Origin: Lingula anatina
Lineage: Eukaryota > Brachiopoda > Lingulata > Lingulida > Lingulidae
Assembly (NCBI RefSeq): GCF_001039355.2
Contig: NW_019774125.1
Location: forward strand, 396,032-460,031
DNA: 64,000 nt
Reading direction: 5' to 3'
Shown here piece by piece: positions 37,548 to 49,704 of this stretch (position 1 is the first letter of the stretch; every line of letters begins with the position of its first letter). The notes under the pieces are model-generated. The model did not search any database. It saw only the letters and a list, made by a program, of their open reading frames with translations, and was not told the origin of the DNA. The position numbers and the translations under genes were made by a program.

Positions 37548-40500
37548 CAGTGCTATTGTTCTTCAAAGAAGTCTGTCCCAGAGGCTGATATTGAAGAACC
37601 TCTGTACAGAAAACCCAGAAGTGTAAGAAAATAGAAGCTTTTTTAATGGCATAGATAAATACATATTAGTATCCATTTTGGCATGATGAAATTATTATTT
37701 GTGTATCAAATGATCAAATAATGCCATGTGCATTAGCTTTCCTGAAAAGATTTTTCAACAACAAATTATGTCCAGGGTGACCAAGAATCTAGAATTGTCA
37801 AACTGTGTGTCATTTCACCAATGGGTGATCGCAACACAGGCCCTGTTCATTAAGGTTTCATCAGATACAGTTTTGACTGCTGAAATTAGTCACTTGGTTC
37901 CCATTTCTTCTATAATACATGATAACATTAACCCTTTGTCTTTCTGTGGAGATGTTTTGATGCAGGAATGTGTGTGTGTGTGTGTGTATGCATGTGTGTG
38001 TGCATGTGTGTATGGCTCTATTCCCATAGATTTTAGATCGATCTATCCCCGCGGGGAGTCTCACTAGATTACCTTCAGATAATCCGACTTAAATGTCCGT
38101 CCCGCCTACTACAAGCTGTAAGGGGGTAATTAACTTTGGTGTCCTCCCGGCTGACAGCTATTTAGCGTGAACCCCCAGGGAGTTAGGTCGATCTAAAGTA
38201 GGTCGATCTAATCTATGGAAATGGGGTGTATGTGAGTGTGTGAGAGAGAAAGAGAAGTGGGGGTGTGAGCAGAAGGGGGAATACAACGTTACCTTGCGTA
38301 CGTTTTCTTCTTGAAGTTGAACAAAATATCTTTGAAACCTTTCTGAATGCTACCATGTACTGCATGCCTGGTAGTTTGTTCACAGCTATGTCCTCTCTCA
38401 TATAAAATGAGCTTACTCTGTTAGATGTACTGGTCTAAAACTGTATTTTAGACAGCACGCAAGTCTCTTTCTACACATTTTAATGGGTGTATGTCATTGT
38501 TGTGTCATTTTGTTTAAAAATCACTACTAATAGAAAGTGAATTTTCAAGATATCAAGCACAGTAATACATATATATACATTCGACAGCTCTGTGTAACTT
38601 TTATTGGTGAAATTTCATTTCTGATATTGGTCAAAATTTTATCAAGTTTTTTATTTAAAATACTAGTAGTGATATTGTTCTGACCAAAATATTAGAAAAA
38701 ACGTGAAATATAATCCTTTGATCTTTGTTCTCTTTTGATTTAACTGAGGGGATTTCAGTACAATTTACAACTTTAAGTCAATGCTCTATGGCAAAAACAA
38801 TGGTAACATTTTAGTGTATTGTGTAGTCTACCAGTCCGTACTCTGTATTTCCAGAGAAGAGAATCCCCATCATGGAGCTCTTCCAGTGCCAGTGACAGAG
38901 CTTCCACGTCCTCTGCTTCAAACTACAACATGGTGGATTTCAGGCCTCGTCCAGAGGACTACCAAATCTTCACTGTCATAGGTAGGACACGACAGTCTGA
39001 GGCTCTAGAATCACTCTAAGGCCACATTCACAATTAGTTGATCTGCAGACTGTGTAGTGTGCGGATCAGATATGGCGTGGCCCATTTGATTTAATTGTTC
39101 TGTTCATGCTGGGAAGACTCGCTTGGGAGGCGGGAATCCATTGTCAAGCGTGCACCATATGTGATCAGCAAACTAGTTAGTCTCTAGATCCAATTGTTAT
39201 GAACCTGGCCTAAAAACATAATAGATTTCTTCCAAATGCAGAACACATTTAGCTACAACAAAATTTAGAGAAATTGTCTTTATTTAATGTTTTCTCATTA
39301 TACATTGTAAGTTGGTGGAATTTTTTTTTGTTTGTTCTGTTTTTGTAAGTTTACATTCAGCTGCTCCAACCATCAGATTACCAGCATCACAGTGCACATA
39401 AGACAGATCTGTTTCTCAACTACATTTCTGACAATGTGGCCTGTATATATTCTATACCCCAGGTCATGCTTGCAATGAACAGGCCACCATTTCACTGGCA
39501 AAGCATATCCCCTCTGGGACTCACATTACCATACGCAGGATCAACTTAGAAGAATGTGACATAGACTTTGGCATACTGCAGGTAAGAATGTGATTGTAGT
39601 AAAATTTGGCATACTGCAGGTAAGAAAAAATGGATAAATCTTCAACAAAACGCATTTAACAGCCATACAGTTAAAATTTATAGTAAGCAAATGCCTCATG
39701 AAAATGGCGCTTATGTACAGTGCCACAGACTATTAAGCATACACAGACTATGGAAGAGATAGATGAGCATTATTACTGATTTATATAATATGGCAATATG
39801 GCAATTACAATATGGCAGCTTCTCTTTTTCAGCATGAAATCCTGGCATCAAAGCAGTTTGCTCATAGCAACATTTTGCCGCTGTATTCTGCTTTCATTCA
39901 TAATAAGGAACTGTGGGCGGTGATGCCATTGATGGGATATGGTATGTACTTGTGATAAACTGTTTCTGTCCAATTTTTATTTTTTTAAGAATCTTGCCTT
40001 TGCAAAATAAGTGATTCTTTTATTAATTTATTTTATATTTATTTTTCTCCTCATTTTCATTGTCTGTTGATATGCCAGCCTTGCTGTCTAGTTTTTGACG
40101 AAGCAATAATGNACAGCTATGTCCTCTCTCATATAAAATGAGCTTACTCTGTTAGATGTACTGGTCTAAAACTGTATTTTAGACAGCACGCAAGTCTCTT
40201 TCTACACATTTTAATGGGTGTATGTCATTGTTGTGTCATTTTGTTTAAAAATCACTACTAATAGAAAGTGAATTTTCAAGATATCAAGCACAGTAATACA
40301 TATATATACATTCGACAGCTCTGTGTAACTTTTATTGGTGAAATTTCATTTCTGATATTGGTCAAAATTTTATCAAGTTTTTTATTTAAAATACTAGTAG
40401 TGATATTGTTCTGACCAAAATATTAGAAAAAACGTGAAATATAATCCTTTGATCTTTGTTCTCTTTTGATTTAACTGAGGGGATTTCAGTACAATTTACA

Positions 40501-43500
40501 ACTTTAAGTCAATGCTCTATGGCAAAAACAATGGTAACATTTTAGTGTATTGTGTAGTCTACCAGTCCGTACTCTGTATTTCCAGAGAAGAGAATCCCCA
40601 TCATGGAGCTCTTCCAGTGCCAGTGACAGAGCTTCCACGTCCTCTGCTTCAAACTACAACATGGTGGATTTCAGGCCTCGTCCAGAGGACTACCAAATCT
40701 TCACTGTCATAGGTAGGACACGACAGTCTGAGGCTCTAGAATCACTCTAAAACCACATTCACAATTAGTTGATCTGCAGACTGTGTAGTGTGCGGATCAG
40801 ATATGGCGTGACCCATTTGATTTAATTGTTCTGTTCATGCTGGGAAGACTCGCTTGGGAGGCGGGAATCCATTGTCAAGCGTGCACCATATGTGATCAGC
40901 AAACTAGTTAGTCTCTAGATCCAATTGTTGTGAACCTGGCCTTATATCATAATAGATTCTTTCCAAATGCAGAACACATTTAGCTACAAGAAAATTTAGA
41001 GAAATTGTCTTTATTTAATGCTTTCTCATTATACATTGTACATGTAAGTTGGTGGAATTATTTTTGTTTGTTCTGTTTGTGTAAGTTTACATTCAGCTGC
41101 TCCAACCATCAGATTACCAGCATCACAGTGCACATAAGACAGATCTGTTTCTCAACTACATTTCTGATAATGTGGCCTGTATATATTCTATACCCCAGGT
41201 CATGCTTGCAATGAACAGGCCACCATTTCACTGGCAAAGCATATCCCCTCTGGGACTCACATTACCATACGCAGGATCAACTTAGAAGAATGTGACATAG
41301 ACTTTGGCATACTGCAGGTAAGAATGTGATTGTAGTAAAATTTGGCATACTGCAGGTAAGGTAAAATGGATAAATCTTCAACAAAACGCATTTAACAGCC
41401 ATACAGTTAAAATTTATAGTAAGCAAATGCATCATGAAAATGGCGCTTATGTACAATGCCACAGACTACTAAGTACATACAAACTGTATAAGAGATAGAA
41501 GAGCATTACCCCAGTTCTAGATAAGAAATTTCAACACAGTCGCATTGGTTTTTCAGCATGAAATCCTGGCATCAAAGCAGTTTGCTCATAGCAACATTCT
41601 GCCACTGTATTCTGCTTTTATTCATAACAAGGAGCTGTGGGCTGTGATGCCGTTGATGGGATATGGTATGTACTTGTGATTAACTTTTTCTGTCCAATTT
41701 TTATTTTTCAAGAATCTTGCCTTTGCAAAATAAGTGATTCTTTAATTTATTTATTTTATTTTTAGTCTTATTTATTTATTTATTTATTTATTTATTTTTC
41801 CTCATTTTCATTGTCTGTTAATATGCCAGCCTTGCTGTCTAGTTTTTGACAAAGCGATAATGTTTTGAATTCATTTTTTTTTTCATGTAGGCTCATGCCG
41901 AGACTTAGTTTGTCATGCCCAGTTCACAGAAGGATTGCCAGAGTTAGCCATTGCTTTTATACTACGAGATGTGCTGCAGGCACTGGAATATATACATGCC
42001 AAAGGATTCATACACAGGTAAACTTAATTAAACACATGATACAAAATGAAGTTGTAATCAAAATGGGAGTTAAAGTTTGCAGTAGAGGGGGGAAAAAAGA
42101 AAAGAAAGAAAGAAAAGAAGAAAATGTTAAAGACTAAGATGAAATTAAATATGACAGATTACACAAACATATATGGGGTGAACCATATTGGTTTTGAATA
42201 TTTGTATCATGTATGTATGTATGTATGTATGTATTATTATTATTATTTTTTTTTTAATTATTATTCAGAGGAATAAGAGCCAGCCACATTTTAGTCTCAG
42301 CTAATGGGCAAGTTCGTTTGTCTGGAATGCGGTACATGCTCGACACAATCGTAGGTGGCGCCAAGGAGCATGTGGTCCATGATTACCCCACCACTGCTAT
42401 TAAATCTCTCCACTGGATGGCACCAGAGATACTAGAACAGGTAGAATAACTGGTCAATCAGTTCAGTTAAAAGGGACGCTATCTTCCTACAGGTAGCAGC
42501 TCTTTTCTGGAATGATTTACTGATACAATATTAGATAATCATTTAGTGGCTGAACTGAAAAAAAAACATGGAAATATTTTGAAGAAGTGATAAATTGTAT
42601 TGTAGCTTGTATTATTTTGAAATTTGTAGGAGTCACATCTTTGTTAATGTCTTGAGTGGTGTTACAAAATAAAGTTGATGACATTGGTCATATTTCTTTT
42701 CACTGCTTCCAGAATATGGCTGGCTACGACAACAAGTCAGATATCTACAGTATTGGAATCACAGCGTGTGAGCTGGCCAACGGCTGTGTGCCTTTTGCTG
42801 ATATGCCACTGACGTTAATGTTACTGGAGAAGATGAGTGGGACAACGCCACGACTGCTGGATAATACTACAGTCCCTGACTACATCATGGAGGAAAATCA
42901 AAACATGGAAGGTAGTATGCATTCTTTTTGAGCCAAATACCAAATAAAACCTTTTTTTAAAATTTGGCTAAAGAATGCTTTACTATTTTTCTCAAAATTT
43001 ATTTGTGAAGTACTCTTCGTAATTCAGTTGTCATTGTCTTGTTGGCTTTTGTTTTTAAATCATTCACTTCAATCTCAGTGTACTGACTATCCAAATTCGA
43101 CCTGACACACATCAGTATACATGCATATTTTCAGGGGGCACAGACTCCGGTATTCTTCGAGACAGTGAGGGGAACTCTCGAGGAGACACCATCAAGTACC
43201 AAAGAATTTTTTCTTCACATTTTCATGAGTTTGTGGAGTCGTGTCTTAAAAGGGATCCCACAGAAAGGTGAGTGGAAACAGAAATGTTGAGGGTATGCAT
43301 GAGCATGCAGGCATAAAAACACACACATACAGTTTGGAATTCTTCCCATATGTACGTGCAAGTCATTCTCAAAATAGAATTTTTTTACATTGACGTATTG
43401 AACACTAAGCCCTATATTGATTTTGACATTTTAAAAAGAAAATTATAAGAATAATAAGAATTTTGTTTGCTGAAATAAGTCACTCAGTTTTATTTATTTA

Positions 43501-44360
43501 TTTATCTTTTAATGTATTTATTTATTCTTTCATTTATTTATTTTATGTCTCAATCATTTTTATGTTGTCTGAATTAAATACAACCTTACAGTGTGGAAGT
43601 GTAGCTAAATATCAGTCAAATAATTGAAGTTTTTATCCCTGCAGACCCACTGCGACAGATCTACTTAGCCATTCTTTCTTCAAACAAGTGAAGAAGAAGA
43701 GCACAGAAGCGTATTTACCAAACCTTCTTATACCCGTACAACCGCTTACAGATGCTACAAAATTACCCAAAGGTAAGTGGAAGTTAAAATGAAATTAAGT
43801 ACATTTTAGGCTGTTTTTAGGATGATTAATTTTAGCCTAAATTTAGCCTAATGAACAAAGTCTAGTATGCCATGGCAAAAGAGAATGTAGAATATTGTAC
43901 TTATTTGATAAATTTGTCATCGGTTTATTAAGAAATATTGATTTGACAGAAATTATATACATAAATTATTTATATTTGGCAAATAGAAATTTTGTCTTCA
44001 ATACCAGGTATTGCAACACTCTTCAGCTGTGGAGGGGCCACGTTCTTCAGCCTACTCATGATTTTGAATTCAGTTTTTATGTTGTTTTTTTTTAAGTTTT
44101 TCAATTAGGCACAAATGCTTATCCTTTGCTATAGATTTCATTTGTTTATTTTTGAAAACAATTCAAATGTAGTCATTTAACTGTGTGTATTTTTATTGAT
44201 TCTTAGTTATTCATATATTCAGTGTCACACTGTTACCTTTCTGTGTGAAATTTGAAATTTAAATTCAGAAACCGTCCTTTGTGTTCCAGATGATTCTGCA
44301 GTGGGCAGCCTGGTGGACAGACTAAAGGACACTGACCTTGGAGAGCAGTGGTCATTCTAA
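37548..44360 (+). CDS. STRADA: STRADA, STE20-related pseudokinase adaptor (first exon unassigned)
   Basis: Pseudokinase that, with MO25, activates LKB1 upstream of AMPK. Ten exon types join in frame to 419 residues: 37548-37622, 38855-38981 or 40586-40712, 39463-39581 or 41199-41317, 39833-39941 or 41557-41665, 41891-42017, 42269-42440, 42713-42911, 43135-43267, 43645-43772, 44290-44360. Catalytic residues are lost as expected: the VAIK lysine is Arg ([11 protein letters not shown]), HRD reads HRG, and DFG reads LSGM, while MAPEIL and [17 protein letters not shown] remain. The C-terminal WSF matches the WEF motif that binds MO25. Human protein is 431 aa. Three exons occur twice; only one set can be used. 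The start codon was not found. Confidence 0.93.
38021..38220. mobile_element. Foldback MITE in STRADA intron
   Basis: Ends TTCCCATAGATTTTAGATC and GATCTAATCTATGGAA, with interior ATGTCCGTCCCGCCTACT and TAAGGGGGTAATTAACTT as in the copies at 20472 and 53667. Confidence 0.8.
38382..41862 (+). repeat. 1.73-kb direct duplication around a single N (STRADA exons 2-4)
   Basis: 38382-40111 and 40113-41862 are near-identical, offset 1731 bp, joined by one N at 40112. Each carries three coding exons. In the third exon (109 nt) seven differences are all synonymous. Introns differ by indels. Total coding length of the three exons is 355 nt, so splicing both sets in tandem would break the frame. Most simply, these are two alleles laid end to end by the assembler. 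Confidence 0.9.
39567..39624 (+). repeat. Duplicated exon-end/donor (20-nt repeat)
   Basis: TTTGGCATACTGCAGGTAAG, the end of a STRADA exon plus its donor, recurs 38 nt downstream. The same pair exists in the other copy (41303-41322 and 41341-41360). Use of the second donor would add GTAAGAATGTGA and hit a stop. Confidence 0.9.
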
Positions 44361-45559
44361 TAACTGCCCTTACCAAAAGTGAATTCAAAAACATTTCTAT
44401 AAATTATTGTACCAGCAGCCAAACAGATTCGTTCTACGCGCATCTGTGCTCGTTTTGGTGAGAATTGCTGGAGCCATTTTGAAATTATTGAGAGGCTAAT
44501 TTAGAGATTTATACACCGTGGCATTTTTAGTCGACATGTTCTTTTTGAGAACTAAGTATTCTGGCGAACAGTCTGATTCATGTTGCTGTGCTTATAGGAC
44601 TATAGGACAATAAATATTCAATTTTGTATAGACTAAATGTACGTTCTGTTACAAAGATGTTAGGCACAGTATGATATTGTAACGTTTGGGCCCTGGCCTG
44701 CGACTCCCGAGCGCAACGTGGGAAATAAGATAGGTTGGGGAAATTCATCCCCGTCAAATTGTTTAAAAATAAAATTTATTGTATGAACAACCCCAAATTT
44801 CAGTCCTTTTTATCTGCACACCCCTACTGATGCATACTGTGTGTGTTTGTGTGCGTGTCATTTTATCGTAATGGTGTATTTCTAAAGGGCTTTAAAAACT
44901 CATATACAAGTAATACTCTTATATTGAAATAAAATGATTGCACGAGTATTTAACCAAGGTACAAGAGACCCAGTAAAATAATACACTACTATAGTATAAG
45001 ATGCTTTAGGCGTTCTCTTTGCATAATAATTTATTACCCGCATGCGTATTTTTGTCTGTGAATACAGAATATACAATGAATGCCTGTGTAGCATATAATG
45101 AAGAATAATAAGTTCGTCAAAACCGGTAAAACGGTGCCATCCAATGCAATGGGATAGACTGGTGCCATATTGTTCAACCATGCTTGTAAGGATGAGTAGC
45201 AATTTAGATGTACATACATGTATCATTAACAATACTGTGACATCTCAAAATTCATCACGGGAAAATTGCTGAGTAATACAATTACTGTGATAAATAAATA
45301 GATAAGCGATCGAATAATTAATTTCCAAAAAGTCGGTGAACCCAGACGGTTGAAATAACAACACGTAACCGTAACGATTCCAGTTATCCTCCTTGTTTGA
45401 CTCCATGAATAACGGTTATGTCTTTCTAGTAATATATTGAAATAAAAGACGATGCGGTCATAAACCGTTTGCTATGTTGGTAACACTCCATCAAACGCCC
45501 GGTCATTAGGGCATTCAATTCATCAAATGACCAAGTTAATACTACAATCATCCCGTGTA
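44361..45559. other. STRADA 3' UTR and intergenic
   Basis: AATAAA occurs at 44610 and near 44768. Between there and the convergent CapA-like gene I see no coding frame with support. Confidence 0.5.
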
Positions 45560-46728
45560 TTATAGCTCGCCCTTGACGAGGGGATTAGCAATCAGGAGTT
45601 GGAGTTCGTCGCCGACTCTCTCCACGCCTGCTCCCAACTTCTTGCACAACTTGTCCATCTGCTTATGGAGCCAGTCTGCAGCATCTTCGTCGGTTCTTCT
45701 AACCTGGAACTTTTCTATCGAAGTCGGCACCATTTTAAGGTTGAGGACGTTTCCGTTCTCTTGGTTGAAGTCGGCAAAATACATTAAGTTCCATTCGTAA
45801 TGATATGTTTCTGATAAACGAGCAAGGTAACGGTTGATCGAACCTTCGAAATCATTGATCAGATCGCCTAAGCCGTAAGTGATGAGATTTCCATGGTAAA
45901 CCTCTATACCCTTCACGTGGTGAGATGAATGTCCGTAGATGACGTCAACGCCGGCAAAGTCGATTGCAGCACGAGCAAATTTTTGCTGGTATTCTGGAAC
46001 CGTCCAGTCCCAGTTTCTTCCCCAGTGAAAAGACAGAATGACGAGATCGCCTGGTTTCTTAACCTTTTTCACCTGTTCCGTTAACAACTGGATTTCTTCA
46101 GATATATTTACCATGGCCAGGTTGCAGACCCCTACTCTGTCGGGCGTTGCTGCCCACGACGCAGGCACGTGCCCATTTCTCACACCGTCCAAACACAACG
46201 ATGCGCCCTTTGCCGTTCCAAAGATCAAATATTGCCGGCTTTTCGGCCTCAAAGATGTTCTTCCCGGCACCAACGAAGCCAAGGCCATTGTTTTGAAGGG
46301 TTTTTATTGTCTCTTCCAATCCTGAGTATCCCCAGTCCAGCGCATGGTTATTACTGAGGACGCAGCAATCCACCTTGATGCTCTTTAGAGTATCCACATT
46401 TTTTGGATGCATGCGGAACAATATATCTTTATATAGCCACGGGGAGTCACTGGTGGTTACTGCACTCTCTAAGTTGATTATTCGAAAGTCTGGGTTGTAC
46501 TCACTTAATATATCCAACGCATCACCCCAGATGTAGTCAAAGCTGGGATCTTTCGTCAGAGCTCCTTTTTTCGAAACGACTTGTTTTATATAGCTCCGTG
46601 CGTCCATCGTCCCAGTGTGGGCTTCGTAAAGTGTTGGGTCAGACGGATGAGGTAGGATTTGGTCTATTTCTCGTCCTAGTATCAAAGTCCCCTGCCATAA
46701 ACACCCTGACAACATTTGCCATGTCCAT
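45560..46728 (-). pseudogene. CapA/PGA_cap-family gene, intronless, two +1 frameshifts
   Basis: Bacterial-type capsule synthesis protein CapA/PgsA family (PGA_cap, a metallophosphatase-like fold). From ATG at 46728 the frame reads VRVFMAGD, shifts near 46685 to LGREIDQILPHPSDP, runs through RIINLESAVT and VLSNNHALDWGYSGLEETI, shifts again near 46187 after GRIVVFG to NGHVPASWAATPDR, and continues through LSFHWGRNWDW, DVIYGHSSHHVKGIE and YGLGDLINDFEG to a stop at 45560. Span 1169 nt is 389 codons plus two bases, so two single-base insertions explain everything. No introns and no other stops. Either a young pseudogene or sequence errors in a live gene. Origin by transfer from bacteria is inference; role in animals unknown. 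Confidence 0.85.
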
Positions 46729-46834
46729 GTTGAAAATGACAGGTGTCACGTGCTTCAATATACCGCCATAAAAATTGAATTGTAGATTAAGGGCGTCTTC
46801 TTACATTATAAATATTTTTCATCTTAATAACGAT

Positions 46835-48306
46835 GATAAATATTCTTTTTTTACTCAGTTTTATGTTGAAGATTAAAAAAAGTGTTAATTGCAGTCGATT
46901 ATGCAGGGCCTTGCTTCGATCGTCTGCTTTATATAGGGGAGACCGGGGCTAGTTGGCCCCGTTAGACACTTTTGGCCTTGTAGAGCCAACTAGGAATGGG
47001 TAAGAGCTACAAAACCGGTTTCAAAGTAAGCCCTATGAACTAAGCTACGTATGCAACGCCATTATTTTTCAAACATAATGCCAGATGGCTCACGATTTGA
47101 CAAAAAACGCAGTTGACGTCAGGGGGGCCAACTTGCCCCGCCACGGGGCAAGTTGGCCCCAGGGTCGGGGCAAGTTGGCCCCCCTATACGAAAATGAAGC
47201 ATATATCCCATGTAAACGCCTTGAAATACATTTTTATACATTTTTAATTTATTAAATTGATTTTTGAGTCTTTGATGAATAAATAGTTCAAATGAGGCAG
47301 ATTTTTTTAGGTTTCCGTACGTCACGTTGTAGGGGGGGGGATATGTGTTGCAAGAACCAAAATATCTATCAATAAAATTTGTTTTGTTTCAATTAAGAAT
47401 AAATTAATAATGGCATAAAGCAGGTTTTTAATAATTGAAAACGAATAATAAATTTCGTATTAAAAGAAAGTAACAAATTCAGTTTTAAACCACTGAGTTT
47501 GTTTCAACAATGGTCTCTAGCTAGGGAGGGGTGGAAAATCCCCTTGGGGCCACATATAACACTGTAAATACAAACTGAATCCCCTTACAATGAATTAAGG
47601 CAAAATAAATGTTTTTCTAAAGAAAGTTTCGCTTTTTAATACATATAATCAACAGAACATTTCTAATATAAATTTTCAAAAAAACACCAGAGAGCAAATT
47701 AAATAAAACAATCAGACGGTAAACACCGGCAAGCTTTGTCACCAACTTGTTTATTTCAAACAGCGTTGCGCGCAAAGGATTGTGGGTAATGTGAGGGTCC
47801 AACTTGCCCCGAGTCAAGGGGGCCAACTAGCCCCGGGTGCACATTATTTATTTTAAAGGATATTAGCCATTTATGGTGCTAGAATGAGCAACGATGATAC
47901 ATCTCCGTGAAACAATGAGCTTCAGTTTGATGCCCTATACATATCTTATATTCGATCAAAAGCATATGAAAATAGATTTTTAAATATCTTAAACAAAATT
48001 ACTTTTAGGTGCAAAAAAGTTTATTTCGACTCACCGCTTAAGTAAAACTTTTTAACGTCCGACACTTCCTTAGCATTGTAGGCTACGGTCACTTTATAAG
48101 AGTATGTGGCCAATTTTTTTACATCGTAGTTACTTTTTCATAAATTGACGGGGGGGGGGGGGCAACTTACCCCGGGGTCCAACTAGCCCCGGTCTCCCCT
48201 ATATATATATATAGCAGACGATCGAAGCAAGGCCCTGCATAATCGACTGCAATTAACACTTTTTCTTATCTTCAACATAAAACTGAGTTAACAAAGAATA
48301 TTTATC
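46835..48306. repeat. Inverted repeat split at its centre by a TA-element
   Basis: 46835-46935 and 48200-48306 are inverted copies (for example GCAGTCGATTATGCAGGGCC and its complement, then GATCGTCTGCT next to a TATA loop). The TA-element copy 3 lies exactly between them, in the loop. Confidence 0.85.
46936..48199 (-). mobile_element. TA-flanked inverted-repeat element, copy 3 (complete, 1264 bp)
   Basis: Termini GGGGAGACCGGGGCTAG and its complement, flanked by TA. Orientation is opposite to copies 1 and 2. Near each end are back-to-back GGGGCAAGTTGGCCCC words that can fold strongly. No frame resembling a transposase; the largest frames are under 70 codons. This is the only gap-free copy here. 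Confidence 0.88.
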
Positions 48307-48495
48307 AGCTTTTTTTTGGGGTACGTGTTATTGTACCCCAAAAAAGCAACGTACCTGTACGGTAAGGGAAACAAAGCAGTATTTGGTTGTTAAACGAACA
48401 GAACAGCCTTAATTAATACAGCGGTTTGATCGCGTATAAGTTCTACTCAAGTAAGACTGAATGAAATTACGCAAAATATGCAAGTTCACGTGATT

Positions 48496-48775
48496 CAGGG
48501 CCGTAGCCTGAGCAAAATGCCAGGGGGGGCAGTAAGCGGACACGAGGGGGCGAAGCCCCCGAGGGGGGGGAGGGNNNNNNNNNNNNNNNNNNNNNNNNNN
48601 NNNNNNNNNNNNNNNNNNNNNNNNNNNNNNNNNNNNNNNNNNNNNNNNNNNNNNNNNNNNNNNAATTTTTTTTTTTCCTTTTCGGTTTTTTTTTTTCCCC
48701 CCAATTTCCCTTTTTTTTTTTTCCCCCCCATTTTCCCCCCCCCCCCCCCCCCCCCCCCCGGAGGCTACGGCCCTG
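48496..48775. mobile_element. G/C-tract element with 13-bp inverted ends (contains gap)
   Basis: Ends CAGGGCCGTAGCC and GGCTACGGCCCTG, flanked by TGATT on both sides (48491-48495 and 48776-48780), a 5-bp target duplication. The interior has G runs, GGGGGCGAAGCCCCC and long C/T tracts, and Ns at 48575-48663. Confidence 0.8.
48575..48663. other. Assembly gap (89 N)
   Basis: N run within low-complexity G/C tracts; frames crossing it are artefacts. Confidence 0.99.
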
Positions 48776-48780
48776 TGATT

Positions 48781-49400
48781 TCTGACACCAGCAGTAATAC
48801 CCTCAGTTCAAAAGGCAACTTTCATAACAACTCGCTTGCACTCTCCGTGTGGCAATTTGACAACAGGTAGAGGCGACTTTAAGTAGAGTATGCAATTCCG
48901 TATGACGTTAAGTGACCTACAGTGCATGTAAATATAGCCATCTTAGCCTAAATTATAGTAACAAGCAAGACCTGTACATACAAACTAAATATATTCCCAC
49001 ATGATATTTATACTTTTTAACTGGTTACATTGATATTAAAAGGCGTTTGCGCGTGTCACTTGCGGTTTCGCTTTGTTGAACTCAGTACCATCCCTAAACG
49101 TATTTATTCTTCTTTTTTTTTTCTCTCGTCGCAGAAGACATATGTCGGGTAATTTATATCTTCCTTTTCACCCGCGGCGTAGTCAGGATCTATTCGTCGT
49201 AGATTTATTCTACTTCTAACTTTTTGCATTTGGGCAAATTTCCGCTGCAAGCTCTATTGGATCCGCATCTTCTGCTTTTTTTAATTGTCCTCGTTTATTA
49301 TAGTAACGCCAATGTCTCCACCACTACCTTTGCACACATTATCAACATTATCAGCACGGTAAGATAAGAATAGACTCATAATATGGATAACTTTTCCATT

Positions 49401-49454
<54 letters not shown>

Positions 49455-49704
49455 CTTTACAGAACGAACAAATGAAAAGATGACTGTCGTTGTTTAGATT
49501 GATTTAAAAGATTGATGTTATAACCAAAATATATATTTTTATAACCTGTGTTGGAATTTATAATCATTATATTCATCAAAAATAAATAAATAAAAAAATA
49601 AAAAAATAAAAGTGAAACAATGGTAACGTCACGACTTTCACCTTTTCCTTCATCTGACCTGACCTAATTCACGTAAAGAAATAGAAACAAGACAACACGA
49701 CAGA
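48781..49704. other. Upstream region of ENPP6-like gene 1
   Basis: No gene seen. (AT)n at 49409-49452. The last 49 bp before the ATG include a 45-nt leader (49656-49700) that matches 59791-59835 before gene 2 at 44 of 45 positions. Confidence 0.6.
49656..49700 (+). promoter_or_regulatory. Leader shared by the two ENPP6-like genes
   Basis: Starts GACCTGACCTAATTCA and ends just before the start codon. The second copy is 59791-59835, with one difference. Flanks diverge, so this short piece is either recently duplicated 5' UTR or under constraint. Confidence 0.6.

Noticed and set aside
38382-41862. Mutually exclusive exon set in STRADA
   Set aside because: Single N at the join, synonymous-only changes in the third exon and whole-intron copying fit stacked alleles better.
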